A stretch of DNA of 64,000 nt, from NCBI GenBank assembly GCA_035491895.1, contig DATJJY010000046.1, positions 1 to 64,000 on the forward strand, in the 5' to 3' direction. A model generated the notes under the pieces. The model was not told the DNA's origin and did not search any database. It worked only from the letters and a program-made list of their open reading frames with translations. This document shows, piece by piece, positions 16,881 to 26,000 of this stretch. The DNA is from DASTHG01 sp035491895. GTDB taxonomy: Bacteria; Gemmatimonadota; Gemmatimonadetes; Gemmatimonadales; GWC2-71-9. The position numbers and the translations under genes are program-made. Positions within the stretch are counted from its first letter, which is position 1. Every line of letters starts with the position of its first letter.

Positions 16881-19280
16881 CTATTCCTGCCGCAGCGCCT
16901 CGAGGGGATTCACCCGAGCCGCTCGGCGCGATGGCGCCCACGCAGCTGCACCACACACCAGCAACACCGTCACCACGCCGAACACGTATCCCGACGGATC
17001 GAAGGTGTTCACGATCACGAGCACCGACTGGAACAGCTTCGAGACGGCGAGCGCCAGTACGCCGCCGGCCACGATTCCTACCACGGCATACCGCAACGAT
17101 TGCCGCAGCACCTGGCCCACGACGATCGGCCCGCTCGCCCCGAGCGCTATCCGAATGCCGATCTCCTTGGTCCGTTGCGCCACCACATACGAAAGGAGAC
17201 CGTAGATACCGATCAGCGTGAGCAAGAGCGCAACCACGCCGATAGCGGACGAGACGAGGGAAAAAATCCGAAACGGCCAGCGCTGCGTCGCCAGGTAGTC
17301 GTCGAGCGTGTGCATTTCGACAACCGCACTCGGATCGACGGCCTCGAGATCGCGGTCGATCACGCGCCGCGCCTGGCTCACATCACCCGTCACACGGGCC
17401 ACGATCTTCGCGCCTTGGGCTTCGGAGGACGTCGGGTAATAGATGACGGGCCGATCGAGACCAGTGCCGATCCAGCCGCTCACGGCGTTGCGCGAGACGC
17501 CGATGACCTGCGCGAACCGGACGCGAGCCAGCGGCGATCCGCGGGGCGGCTCGGCGCTCTGCTCCACGAACTGCCCGATCGGATCGCCCGTCGGCCACAG
17601 CGCGTGCGCCGCCGCTTTGCTCACGACGGCGACAGCCGCCCCACTGCGCTCCTCGTCGGCGCTGAACGCGCGGCCGCCCATGATGGGAATGTCGAGCACG
17701 CGAAAGAAACCGGCGTCCACGAAATCGACGGCGACGACCGTGATCTGTGGCGTCCCCGTCGCGCGCACGCCGAGCGACGGGTACATGCCGTCCAGCGCTG
17801 ACTGGGACGACGAGCCGATGAGGGAGACGGTCGGCTCGGAGCGCAGGCGTCGCAGCGCCGGGCCGCGGGCCCGGTCGTCGAGGTCGAGCTGAACGACGTC
17901 GCGTGTGCGCATCCCCGTCGGGAGGCGATCGGCCTTGCGAGTCCCGCCAATCAGGACGCCGGTGACCATGAGCAGCAGCGAGCAGACTCCGATCTGGACC
18001 ACCACCAGAGCCGCACGCAGGCGGCCCGGTCGGACGGCCGTGCAGAACTCGCCGCGAGATGCCTGCAGCACGTTGGTCCGCGTGGCCTGGAGCGCCGGCA
18101 GCAACCCGAAGGCGAGTGCCGATGCGAGGGCAGCCAGCAGCACGAACGCGAAGACTCGCAGGTCAGGAGACAGTGGGATGACCCGCAGGTAGGACACGAA
18201 CTCGCCCGGGGCGCTCGCGTACATGATCCGCACAGCGGCGTCGAGGATCCATTGTGAGAGGACAAATCCCAGCACTGCGGCCGGGATCGCCAGGAGCGCG
18301 CTCTCGGTCAGCAACTGGCGCACGAGCTGTGCGCGTGCCGCGCCGAGCGCCAGACGAATTCCGATCTCTCGCTGCCGCGCGATGCCGCGAGCGAGCATGA
18401 CGTTCGCGACATTCGCGCAGGCGATGAGCAGGACCAGAACGAATGCGACCCCCGCCGGAGTGAACAGAGCGATCGTCTCAGCCGTGAGCGGAATTGCGCT
18501 CGCCGCCGACACCAGCTGGACGTTGGTCCAGCGGAGCGAATCCGGCAGGCTTGCCGTCGCGCGGGCCGCCCATGTCGCGAGCGCCGCGTGTGCCTGGGAA
18601 GCGTCAACCCCCGCCTGCAACCGCAGGGTGACCGAGAGAACCTCCGGCTCGGTGACGCTGAACAGATCCGCTGTTCCCTCGAGTCGACTGTAGAGCGTCA
18701 CCGGAGCCCAGAAATCGGCCGGGATCGGACCGAGGCCGGTGAAGCGCGCTCCCGTCACCCCCACAACGGTGACGGGAATGCCGTGCAGCAGGATCTTTCT
18801 GCCCACCACGGCGGAGTCGCCGCCGAACTTCGCCTGCCAGGCGCCGTAGCCGAGCAGCACCACCGGCTCGCCGTCCGGCGGGGTCGCATCCTCCGGGAGG
18901 AGCGGCCGACCCAGGATCGGCGCAGCCCCAAGCACGGTGAACGCGTCGCCAGACACCGCCTGGCCGAGCAGCGGGCGGCCCTCGAAGCGCGGCTGTATGG
19001 AAGCGTGCGCGAAACCCTCCCTCGCAACGGGCAGCGCCCGCAGCTCCCGGTACTGCCGCCACGAGAGTCGCCGCCCCACCCCGCGCCGGTCCTGGAAGAA
19101 CACTTCGTAGAGCGCCCCGGGATCGCGCACGGCGAGCGACCGCAGGACATAAGCGTCGAACACGGTGAAGACGCTCGTATTGAGTCCGAGGCCGAGCGCG
19201 ATGGTGAGCACGACCGTCAGCGCGAACGCCGGCGAGCGGCGGAATCCGCGCAGTGCGACGCGGATGTCCTGGAGGAGCAT
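16881..19280 (-). CDS. ADOP-type FtsX/MacB-like permease without its own ATPase
   Basis: About 799 aa with two FtsX-like permease halves. There is an N-terminal helix (about residue 20), a MacB-type periplasmic domain (to about 260), three membrane helices around FVLVLLIACANVANVMLARG, a second periplasmic domain, and three final helices with TLIGIYGLLSYVVAQRTKEIGIRIALGA. This is the layout of the ADOP family described from Acidobacteria. No ABC ATPase gene is adjacent, as usual for these orphans. I chose ATG 19280, eight bases after GAGG, over the upstream GTG 19304. Substrate unknown; lipoprotein or peptide export is typical for relatives. Confidence 0.85.
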   Translation of the reverse strand: MLLQDIRVALRGFRRSPAFALTVVLTIALGLGLNTSVFTVFDAYVLRSLAVRDPGALYEVFFQDRRGVGRRLSWRQYRELRALPVAREGFAHASIQPRFEGRPLLGQAVSGDAFTVLGAAPILGRPLLPEDATPPDGEPVVLLGYGAWQAKFGGDSAVVGRKILLHGIPVTVVGVTGARFTGLGPIPADFWAPVTLYSRLEGTADLFSVTEPEVLSVTLRLQAGVDASQAHAALATWAARATASLPDSLRWTNVQLVSAASAIPLTAETIALFTPAGVAFVLVLLIACANVANVMLARGIARQREIGIRLALGAARAQLVRQLLTESALLAIPAAVLGFVLSQWILDAAVRIMYASAPGEFVSYLRVIPLSPDLRVFAFVLLAALASALAFGLLPALQATRTNVLQASRGEFCTAVRPGRLRAALVVVQIGVCSLLLMVTGVLIGGTRKADRLPTGMRTRDVVQLDLDDRARGPALRRLRSEPTVSLIGSSSQSALDGMYPSLGVRATGTPQITVVAVDFVDAGFFRVLDIPIMGGRAFSADEERSGAAVAVVSKAAAHALWPTGDPIGQFVEQSAEPPRGSPLARVRFAQVIGVSRNAVSGWIGTGLDRPVIYYPTSSEAQGAKIVARVTGDVSQARRVIDRDLEAVDPSAVVEMHTLDDYLATQRWPFRIFSLVSSAIGVVALLLTLIGIYGLLSYVVAQRTKEIGIRIALGASGPIVVGQVLRQSLRYAVVGIVAGGVLALAVSKLFQSVLVIVNTFDPSGYVFGVVTVLLVCGAAAWAPSRRAARVNPLEALRQE

Positions 19281-19467
19281 GCCCATGACCTCGAACGAAA
19301 GCACACACTATACCGGCGGACCGGTCGGAGGCAACACAAAGCCCGAGAAGGAAGTACGGACGCTTCAGCCGGACGTCGCGTCCCGCCGGACGCCCGCTTC
19401 TGGGACACTCCGTCCCACAAGCGCACAGGTGGCGACTCCGGTGACGGAGCCATATCATGGCCCCGTG

Positions 19468-21651
19468 ATGGTCCTCGCGCGCGTCGCCGTCCTGCTCGTA
19501 GGGATTTCGACTCAGCAGGGGCGCGACTCGGCACGCGCCGACACGATCCGGGCCCTCGCGATTGCGAGCGGCACCGGGCCTGATTGGGCGGCAGCCGATT
19601 CGATCGACGACCTGCGCCAGCGCGAACCGTTCCAGGGCGCACCGGCCAGCGAGCGCACCGTGGTGCGTGTGGCCCACGACGCGACCGCATTGATCGTCGT
19701 CGTGCGCTGCCATGACTCGGAGATGCGACGCATCCGGGCCACGGAGCTGCGGCGCGACGCCGATCTCTCCGGTGACGACCACGTCGAGCTGTTGATCGAC
19801 TCGTTCGACGATCATCGCAGCGCGTTCGTGTTCGCGACGAACCCCAACGGGGCAATGTGGGATGCGCAGTTCGCAGGGGTCGATGACCTGAACGCCAGCT
19901 GGAACGGTGTCTGGGACGTGGCGGTCGCGCGGGACAGTCTGGGGTGGACCGCCGAGTTCCGGATTCCCTTCCTCGCCCTGCGGTTCCACGCCGGTGCCAA
20001 TCCCACCTTTGGGTTCAACGTCCGTCGCTTCATCCGCCGGAAGAATGAAGAGGATCTCTGGCGCTCCTATGGCCGCGCCCAGGGGTTCTACCTCCTGAAT
20101 AAGGAAGGCGCGATCACCGGCCTCGGGGACGTGCATCGCCCCCGCGATCTCGAACTCTACCCCTACGCCCTGGGCCGTATCGTGGAAGCCGAGCACGACA
20201 GCCTCGGCACGCGCACCACTGGTGGCTACCTCGGCGGCAAGACGGGAATCGACGCGAAGCTGCCGCTCACCCCGACCCTCACCGCCGACCTGACCGCCGG
20301 CACCGATTTCGCCCAGGTCGAGGCGGATCAGCAGGTGATCAACCTCACCCGCTTCCCGGTGTTCTTTCCGGAGAAGCGCGAGTTCTTTCTCGAATCGAGC
20401 GGATTGTTCGACTTCGGGACGGCGGAGCGCTTGCTGCTCTTCTATTCGCGGCGTGTCGGCCTCGATACGAGCGGTGCACCCGTGCCGATCCTCGCCGGCG
20501 GCCGAGTGTACGGCCGACTGGGACCGTGGAAGGTCGGCGTGCTCGACGCCCAGACTGGCCATGGCGATCAAGCGAACGACGCCGTCATCCGGATCCAGCA
20601 CGATCTGTTCGACCGGTCCTACGTCGGTGCGGTCGCGACGATCCATGCGCCGACGACGGGCGCCGGCATGGACCGCGCGGGTGGCCTGGACATCGACCTC
20701 CCGCTGCTCGTACACGGCGCCAACCTCGAGCCCAAGGTGTACGTGGCGGCGAGCCAGGCGCCGGGAATTCCCGGGACACCCATCGCGTGGCGCATCTCCA
20801 CCGATAACCCGAACGATCTGTTCGACAACTTCGTCTCCCTCTACCGCATCGACGACGGCTTCGCCCCCCCGCTGGGCTTCGTGCGACGCACCGGGATCTG
20901 GGAGACCTCGGGGCACGTCGACTTCCAACCCCGCCCCGGCATCCTCGGGATCCGGCAGCTCGATTTCACCTTCCCGATCCCGAGCTGGGACATCATCGCG
21001 AACGAGACCGGGACGCCGCTGCGCGCCGGCGACTGGCAGAACGCATGGTTTGAGTGGCGCGTGCTCGGGGGCGACCGGCAGAACGGGGATCACTTCGAAA
21101 TCAATCTGCAGCGCCTCTTCGACGCGCCCACCGATACGTTCACGCTGTTCCCCGGGGCCGTGGTCCAGCCGGGGCGGTACTGGTGGTCGCGCACCGAGCT
21201 GCAGTACGAAATGAGCCCCGGGCGGCCGCTCAGTGTCGGGGCGTTCGTGAACTGGGGGCGCTTCTACGGCGGGCACAGTACCGACCTCGAGCTGACCGCC
21301 GCTTGGCACGGTGGTGGCCACCTCATCCTCGGGAGCGACCTCACGCGCACCACCGCCCGTCTGCCCGTCGGGCACTTCACCGCCGTGTTGTCGGCGAGCC
21401 GGATCGAGTACGACTTCACCACCCGCGCCAGCCTGCTTGCCTTCGTGCAGTACGACAATGAGAGCGAGCGGGTCGACTTCAACGTGCGCTTTCACTGGAT
21501 CCCGGTGATCGGGGACGACTGCTACCTCGTGTGGAATTCGGGATACACGACCGACCCACAGGCGCCGTCCCACTTCCCGAATGCGCGAGCCTTCGCGCGC
21601 CCGTTGAACGGGGCTTTCGTCATCAAGCTCGTCCACCGCCTGACGCCGTGA
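19468..21651 (+). CDS. DUF5916 beta-barrel protein with CBM9-like N-terminal domain
   Basis: About 727 aa. A short signal peptide (MVLARVAVLLVGIST) is followed by a carbohydrate-binding-module-9-like beta domain (residues 20-170; DDHVELLIDSFDDHRSAFVF and AEFRIPFLALRF are typical). The DUF5916 barrel follows, with the conserved FPVFFPEKREFFLESSGLF and further outer-membrane strands. It ends with aromatic-terminated strands near FVIKLVHRLTP. The role is unknown; relatives are taken as outer-membrane proteins acting on or importing polymers. The MFS start overlaps its stop by GTGA, suggesting a joint job. Divergent from the ADOP permease. Confidence 0.82.
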   Translation: MVLARVAVLLVGISTQQGRDSARADTIRALAIASGTGPDWAAADSIDDLRQREPFQGAPASERTVVRVAHDATALIVVVRCHDSEMRRIRATELRRDADLSGDDHVELLIDSFDDHRSAFVFATNPNGAMWDAQFAGVDDLNASWNGVWDVAVARDSLGWTAEFRIPFLALRFHAGANPTFGFNVRRFIRRKNEEDLWRSYGRAQGFYLLNKEGAITGLGDVHRPRDLELYPYALGRIVEAEHDSLGTRTTGGYLGGKTGIDAKLPLTPTLTADLTAGTDFAQVEADQQVINLTRFPVFFPEKREFFLESSGLFDFGTAERLLLFYSRRVGLDTSGAPVPILAGGRVYGRLGPWKVGVLDAQTGHGDQANDAVIRIQHDLFDRSYVGAVATIHAPTTGAGMDRAGGLDIDLPLLVHGANLEPKVYVAASQAPGIPGTPIAWRISTDNPNDLFDNFVSLYRIDDGFAPPLGFVRRTGIWETSGHVDFQPRPGILGIRQLDFTFPIPSWDIIANETGTPLRAGDWQNAWFEWRVLGGDRQNGDHFEINLQRLFDAPTDTFTLFPGAVVQPGRYWWSRTELQYEMSPGRPLSVGAFVNWGRFYGGHSTDLELTAAWHGGGHLILGSDLTRTTARLPVGHFTAVLSASRIEYDFTTRASLLAFVQYDNESERVDFNVRFHWIPVIGDDCYLVWNSGYTTDPQAPSHFPNARAFARPLNGAFVIKLVHRLTP

Positions 21652-22859
21652 CAGCGCCGGATGTGGGGAGGCTGTTTCTCACGCGGGGGGTACGGCTGTT
21701 CGCGTACGGCGCCCTGTCCGTCATTCTCGTGGTCTATCTCACGAGCCTCGGACTCAGCGCGGCGCAGGTCGGCACGCTCCTCACGCTGACGCTGGCCGGC
21801 GACACCGCCGTGTCGCTGTGGCTGACCACCCGCGCCGACCGACTGGGGCGGCGGCGCATGTTGGTCGTGGGGGCGATCCTGATGGCCGCGGCCGGCCTCG
21901 CCTTCGCCGCAACGCGGAATTTCCTGTTGTTGACGATCGCCGGGACGATCGGCGTCATCAGCCCGAGCGGCAACGAAGTCGGGCCCTTCCTGCCGATCGA
22001 GCAGGCGGCGTTGTCACAAGTCGTGCCCGCTACCGAGCGCACCAGGGTGTTCGCGTGGTATACGCTCGCGGGCTCGTTCGCCACGGCCCTGGGATCGCTG
22101 GCTGGTGGTGTCCTGTCCCACGGATTGCAGCGGGCGGATTTCACGGCGCCGGCGAGCTACCGGATCATCGTCCTGGGCTACGCAGCGCTTGGTGTGCTGC
22201 TCGCCGCGGTATTCAGTCGATTGTCATCGGTCGTCGAGGTCGCGACACCGGCATCCGCCGAGAGAACTGCCTCGGGGCTGGGACGGTCTCGAGCCATTGT
22301 CCTGAAGCTCTCCGGGCTGTTCGGTCTCGATGCGTTCGCGGGTGGATTCGTCGTGCAGAGCTTCGCCGCATACTGGTTCTACCTGCGGTTCGGGGTGAAC
22401 CCCGCGGCGCTGGGAACGATCTTCTTCGGTGCGAATGTCTTCGCCGGGATCTCGGCGCTCCTGGCATCACGGCTCGCCGCCCGCTTCGGGCTCGTGCGGA
22501 CGATGGTGTTCACCCACCTCCCTTCCAACGTTCTCCTGATTCTCGTGCCGCTGATGCCGAACCTTCCGCTCGCGGTGCTCGTTCTCCTGCTTCGTTTCAG
22601 CATCAGCCAGATGGACGTGCCGACCCGGCAATCCTATGTGATGGCGGTGGTCCGACCCGACGAGCGCTCCGCGGCCGCCGGTGTCACGGGCGTAGCGCGC
22701 ACCACGGGAGCAGCGCTGGCCCCGGTGTTCGCGGGATGGATGTTGGCGCGGCCGGAGTGGACGAGCGTCCCGTTCATCCTCGCGGGAGTGCTCAAGATCG
22801 TCTACGATATCCTGTTGTATCGCGCGTTCGTGGGCGTGCGACCGATGGAAGAGAGCTAG
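21648..22859 (+). CDS. Major facilitator superfamily transporter
   Basis: 403 aa, about twelve hydrophobic segments. The first loop has the MFS signature as RADRLGRRRMLVVG (about residues 60-74), and a second copy-like loop (ASRLAARFGLVRTMVF) follows the sixth helix, as expected for a two-bundle fold. It lacks features that would name the substrate; proton-coupled drug or sugar efflux is possible. The GTG start overlaps the stop of the DUF5916 gene by four bases, so the two are probably translated together. Confidence 0.88.
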   Translation: MTAPDVGRLFLTRGVRLFAYGALSVILVVYLTSLGLSAAQVGTLLTLTLAGDTAVSLWLTTRADRLGRRRMLVVGAILMAAAGLAFAATRNFLLLTIAGTIGVISPSGNEVGPFLPIEQAALSQVVPATERTRVFAWYTLAGSFATALGSLAGGVLSHGLQRADFTAPASYRIIVLGYAALGVLLAAVFSRLSSVVEVATPASAERTASGLGRSRAIVLKLSGLFGLDAFAGGFVVQSFAAYWFYLRFGVNPAALGTIFFGANVFAGISALLASRLAARFGLVRTMVFTHLPSNVLLILVPLMPNLPLAVLVLLLRFSISQMDVPTRQSYVMAVVRPDERSAAAGVTGVARTTGAALAPVFAGWMLARPEWTSVPFILAGVLKIVYDILLYRAFVGVRPMEES

Positions 22860-23007
22860 GACTCCACCGCTGGCCCTTTGTTGCGGAGCTGCAACACAAC
22901 GACCATACTGTCATAGCCAAACGATTGTACCGTCTACGCAACACCCTGGCACAGAAGCTGCCGTGCCGATGGTCGTGCCAAGTCAGCCTCCTATCAGGAA
23001 GACCCCG

Positions 23008-26000
23008 ATGACCCGATTCGCTCGTCCGCTCGTCAGCGCTGGAATCCTGGTGCTCGCCACCCTCGTCTGGACCTGCCATGGCGATCAGACGGTCAATCCG
23101 CCGGGTCCCGCCACGTCCCTGACGTTCACGGCTGGGCCGGCGAGCGTGACGGCGGGGGTGCAGATCGCCACGGTGACCGTCACAGCGCTCGACGACGGCG
23201 GCCATACAGCGACCGCGTTCGCGAGTCCGATCACGCTCTCCATCATCAACGGTACGGGGACCGCGGGCGCGACGCTCTCCGGCACGACGACCGTCAACGC
23301 CTCGAACGGGGTCGCGACGTTCACGACGCTGAGTATCGACAAGAGTGGTTCCGGTTATTCGCTGCAGGCGGCGGCGTCGGGTCTCACCTCGGCGGCGAGC
23401 GGCACGTTCAGCGTCGCCGCGGGTCCCGCGGCGCAGCTCGCGTTCACGACGCAGCCCTCCGGGACGACGGCTGGAGTGGCGATCGCTCCCGCCGTGAAGG
23501 TGACGGCGCTGGACGCGCTGGGGAACACGGTTGCGAGTTTCACGGGGACGGTGACGGTCGTAATCACACCGGGGACCGGCACGGCCGGCGCCACGTTATC
23601 GGGGACGACGGCGGCCGCCGCGACAGCCGGCATCGCCACGTTCGCGGACCTCAGCCTCGACAAGGTCGGAACGGTGAACGCCGGGACCGGCTACACCCTC
23701 TCGGCCACGGCGCCGAGTCTCACCGCTGCAACCAGCGACGCGTTCGACATCCAGAGCGGCACCGCGACGCACCTGCAGTTCACCTCGCAGCCGAGCGCCA
23801 CGGCCGCGGGCGCCGGCTTCTCGCCCCTCGTCGAAGTCAGCGCACTCGATGCCGTCGGGAATGTGGCAGCCACCTTCGCGGGGAATGTGACCCTCGCGAT
23901 CGGGACGAACGTCGGAGGCGCCACCCTCGCCGGGACCAAGATCGTCGCCGTCACGAACGGCGTCGCGACTTTCCCCGGCGTCTTCCTGGATAAGGTCGGC
24001 ACGGGTTACACGCTCTCCGCCACCGCCTCGGGCCTGACGGCGGCGGCGAGCGCGGCGTTCAACGTGACCGCCGGCGCCGCCGCACGGCTCGTCTTCACGA
24101 CGCAGCCAGTGACGACCACCGATGCCGCGCCGATCGCCCCCCCCGTCCGCGTCACCGCCCGCGACGCGTTCGGCAACCCCGCGGACGGGTTCGCCGGCAA
24201 CGTGACGGTGGCGATCGCACACAATCCCGCCGGCGGCGTGCTGTCGGGTTCGACCACCCTCGCCGCCACGCTGGGCGTGACGACATTCGCCAATCTGGCC
24301 ATCGACAAAGTCGGTGCGGGCTACACCCTCGCCGCGAGCGCCGCTGGCATCGCCGGCGATACGAGCGCGGCGTTCGATGTCGTCGCTTCCACCGCCGACA
24401 AGCTGGTGTGCACCGTCCAGCCGACCAACACGACGGCCGGCAGCTCGATTGCGCCGGCGATACAAGTGAGCGCACGCGACGCGTCGAACCAGGTCGTCAC
24501 GAGCTTCACCGGCAACGTGACGCTGACCATCGGCACCAATCCCGGCGGCGGCACCTTGTCGGGAGGTGGGCCGCTCGCCGCCGTCAGCGGTGTCGCCACC
24601 TTCGCCAGCGCGAGCATCGACAAGAGCGGGAACGGTTACACCCTGACGGCGTCCGCCGCAGGACTGCAGTCGGCGGCCTGCGGGCCGTTCAACATCACGG
24701 GCGGCACGGCGTCGCAGCTGGCCTTCACCGTGCAGCCGACGAACGTCGCGGCCACGGCGACGATCACTCCACAGGTGGAAGTCACGGCGCGCGACGCCCT
24801 CGGCAACGTCGCCACCGGATTCACCGGAACGGTGACACTCACGATCGCGAATAACCCCGGGAGCGGCACGCTGGCCGGGACGAATGCGGTCGCGGCCGTG
24901 GCGGGTGTGGCCGCCTTCAACACTCTCAGCATCAATAACGTGGGTACGGCATATACCCTGGCCGCGTCTGCGACCGGGCCGACGGGTGCCACGAGCGCGG
25001 GGTTCGACGTGACGGCCGGCGCGCCGAGCCACCTGGTGTTCACCGTGCAGCCGTCCAACGCAGCGGCGGGTGCGAACCTCACTCCCGCAGTGCAGATCAC
25101 CGCCAAGGACGGCTCCGGGAACGTCGTCACGACCTTCAACGGAGACGTGACGCTCTCCATCACCGCTGGGACCGGCACCGCCGGGGCGATTCTGACGGGG
25201 ACCCGGACGGTCACCGCGTCTTCAGGGATCGCGAACTTCACCGATCTGAACATTGATCGGGCGGGCACCGGCTACACCTTGTCCGCCACGGCGGTCGGGC
25301 TCTCCGGCGCAACGAGCGGCGCGTTCGACATCACCTCCGGGGCAGCGACCCGCCTCGCGTTCGCCGCACAGCCCGTTTCTGCGGCTGCGGGAGCGTCACT
25401 GGGCACGATCGTGGTGACGGCACAGGATGCCCAGGGCAACACGGTGCCGAGCTACACCGGCAACGTCAGCGTCGTCATCGGCGCCAACCCGGGCAGTGGC
25501 ACACTGTCGGGGACGACCACGACGGCTGCCGTAGCCGGTGTTGCCACCTTCTCGGGTCTGAGCATCGACAAGAGCGGCGTCGGATACACCCTCTCGGTGT
25601 CGTCGGGGGCCCTGACGGGCGCCACGAGCACCCCGTTCACCATCAGTGCCGGCACCGCCACCGCCCTTGCGTTCATCGTGCAGCCCTCCAACGCAACGGC
25701 CGGAACGGCGATCGCCCCGGCCATTCTGGTGTCGGCGCAGGACGCCCTCGGCAATGCGGTCACGTCCTTCACGGGGAACGTGACGATCGCGCTCGCGACG
25801 AATCCGGCCGGCGGGGTGCTCTCCGGTACGGCGACGGTCGCCGCCGTTGCCGGCGTCGCGACCTTCTCCACGCTGAGCATCGACAAGGCGGCGAACGGCT
25901 ATACGGTGTCGGCCAGCGCCGCGGGACTGACGGGCGCCACGAGCGCGCCGTTCAACATCGGACCGGCCGCCGCCACGCTGCTCGCCTTCACCGTGCAGCC

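Noticed and set aside
18604..21636. A 1010-codon frame on the minus strand
   Set aside because: It covers parts of the ADOP and DUF5916 genes in wrong frames; its translation is low-complexity and has no domain.
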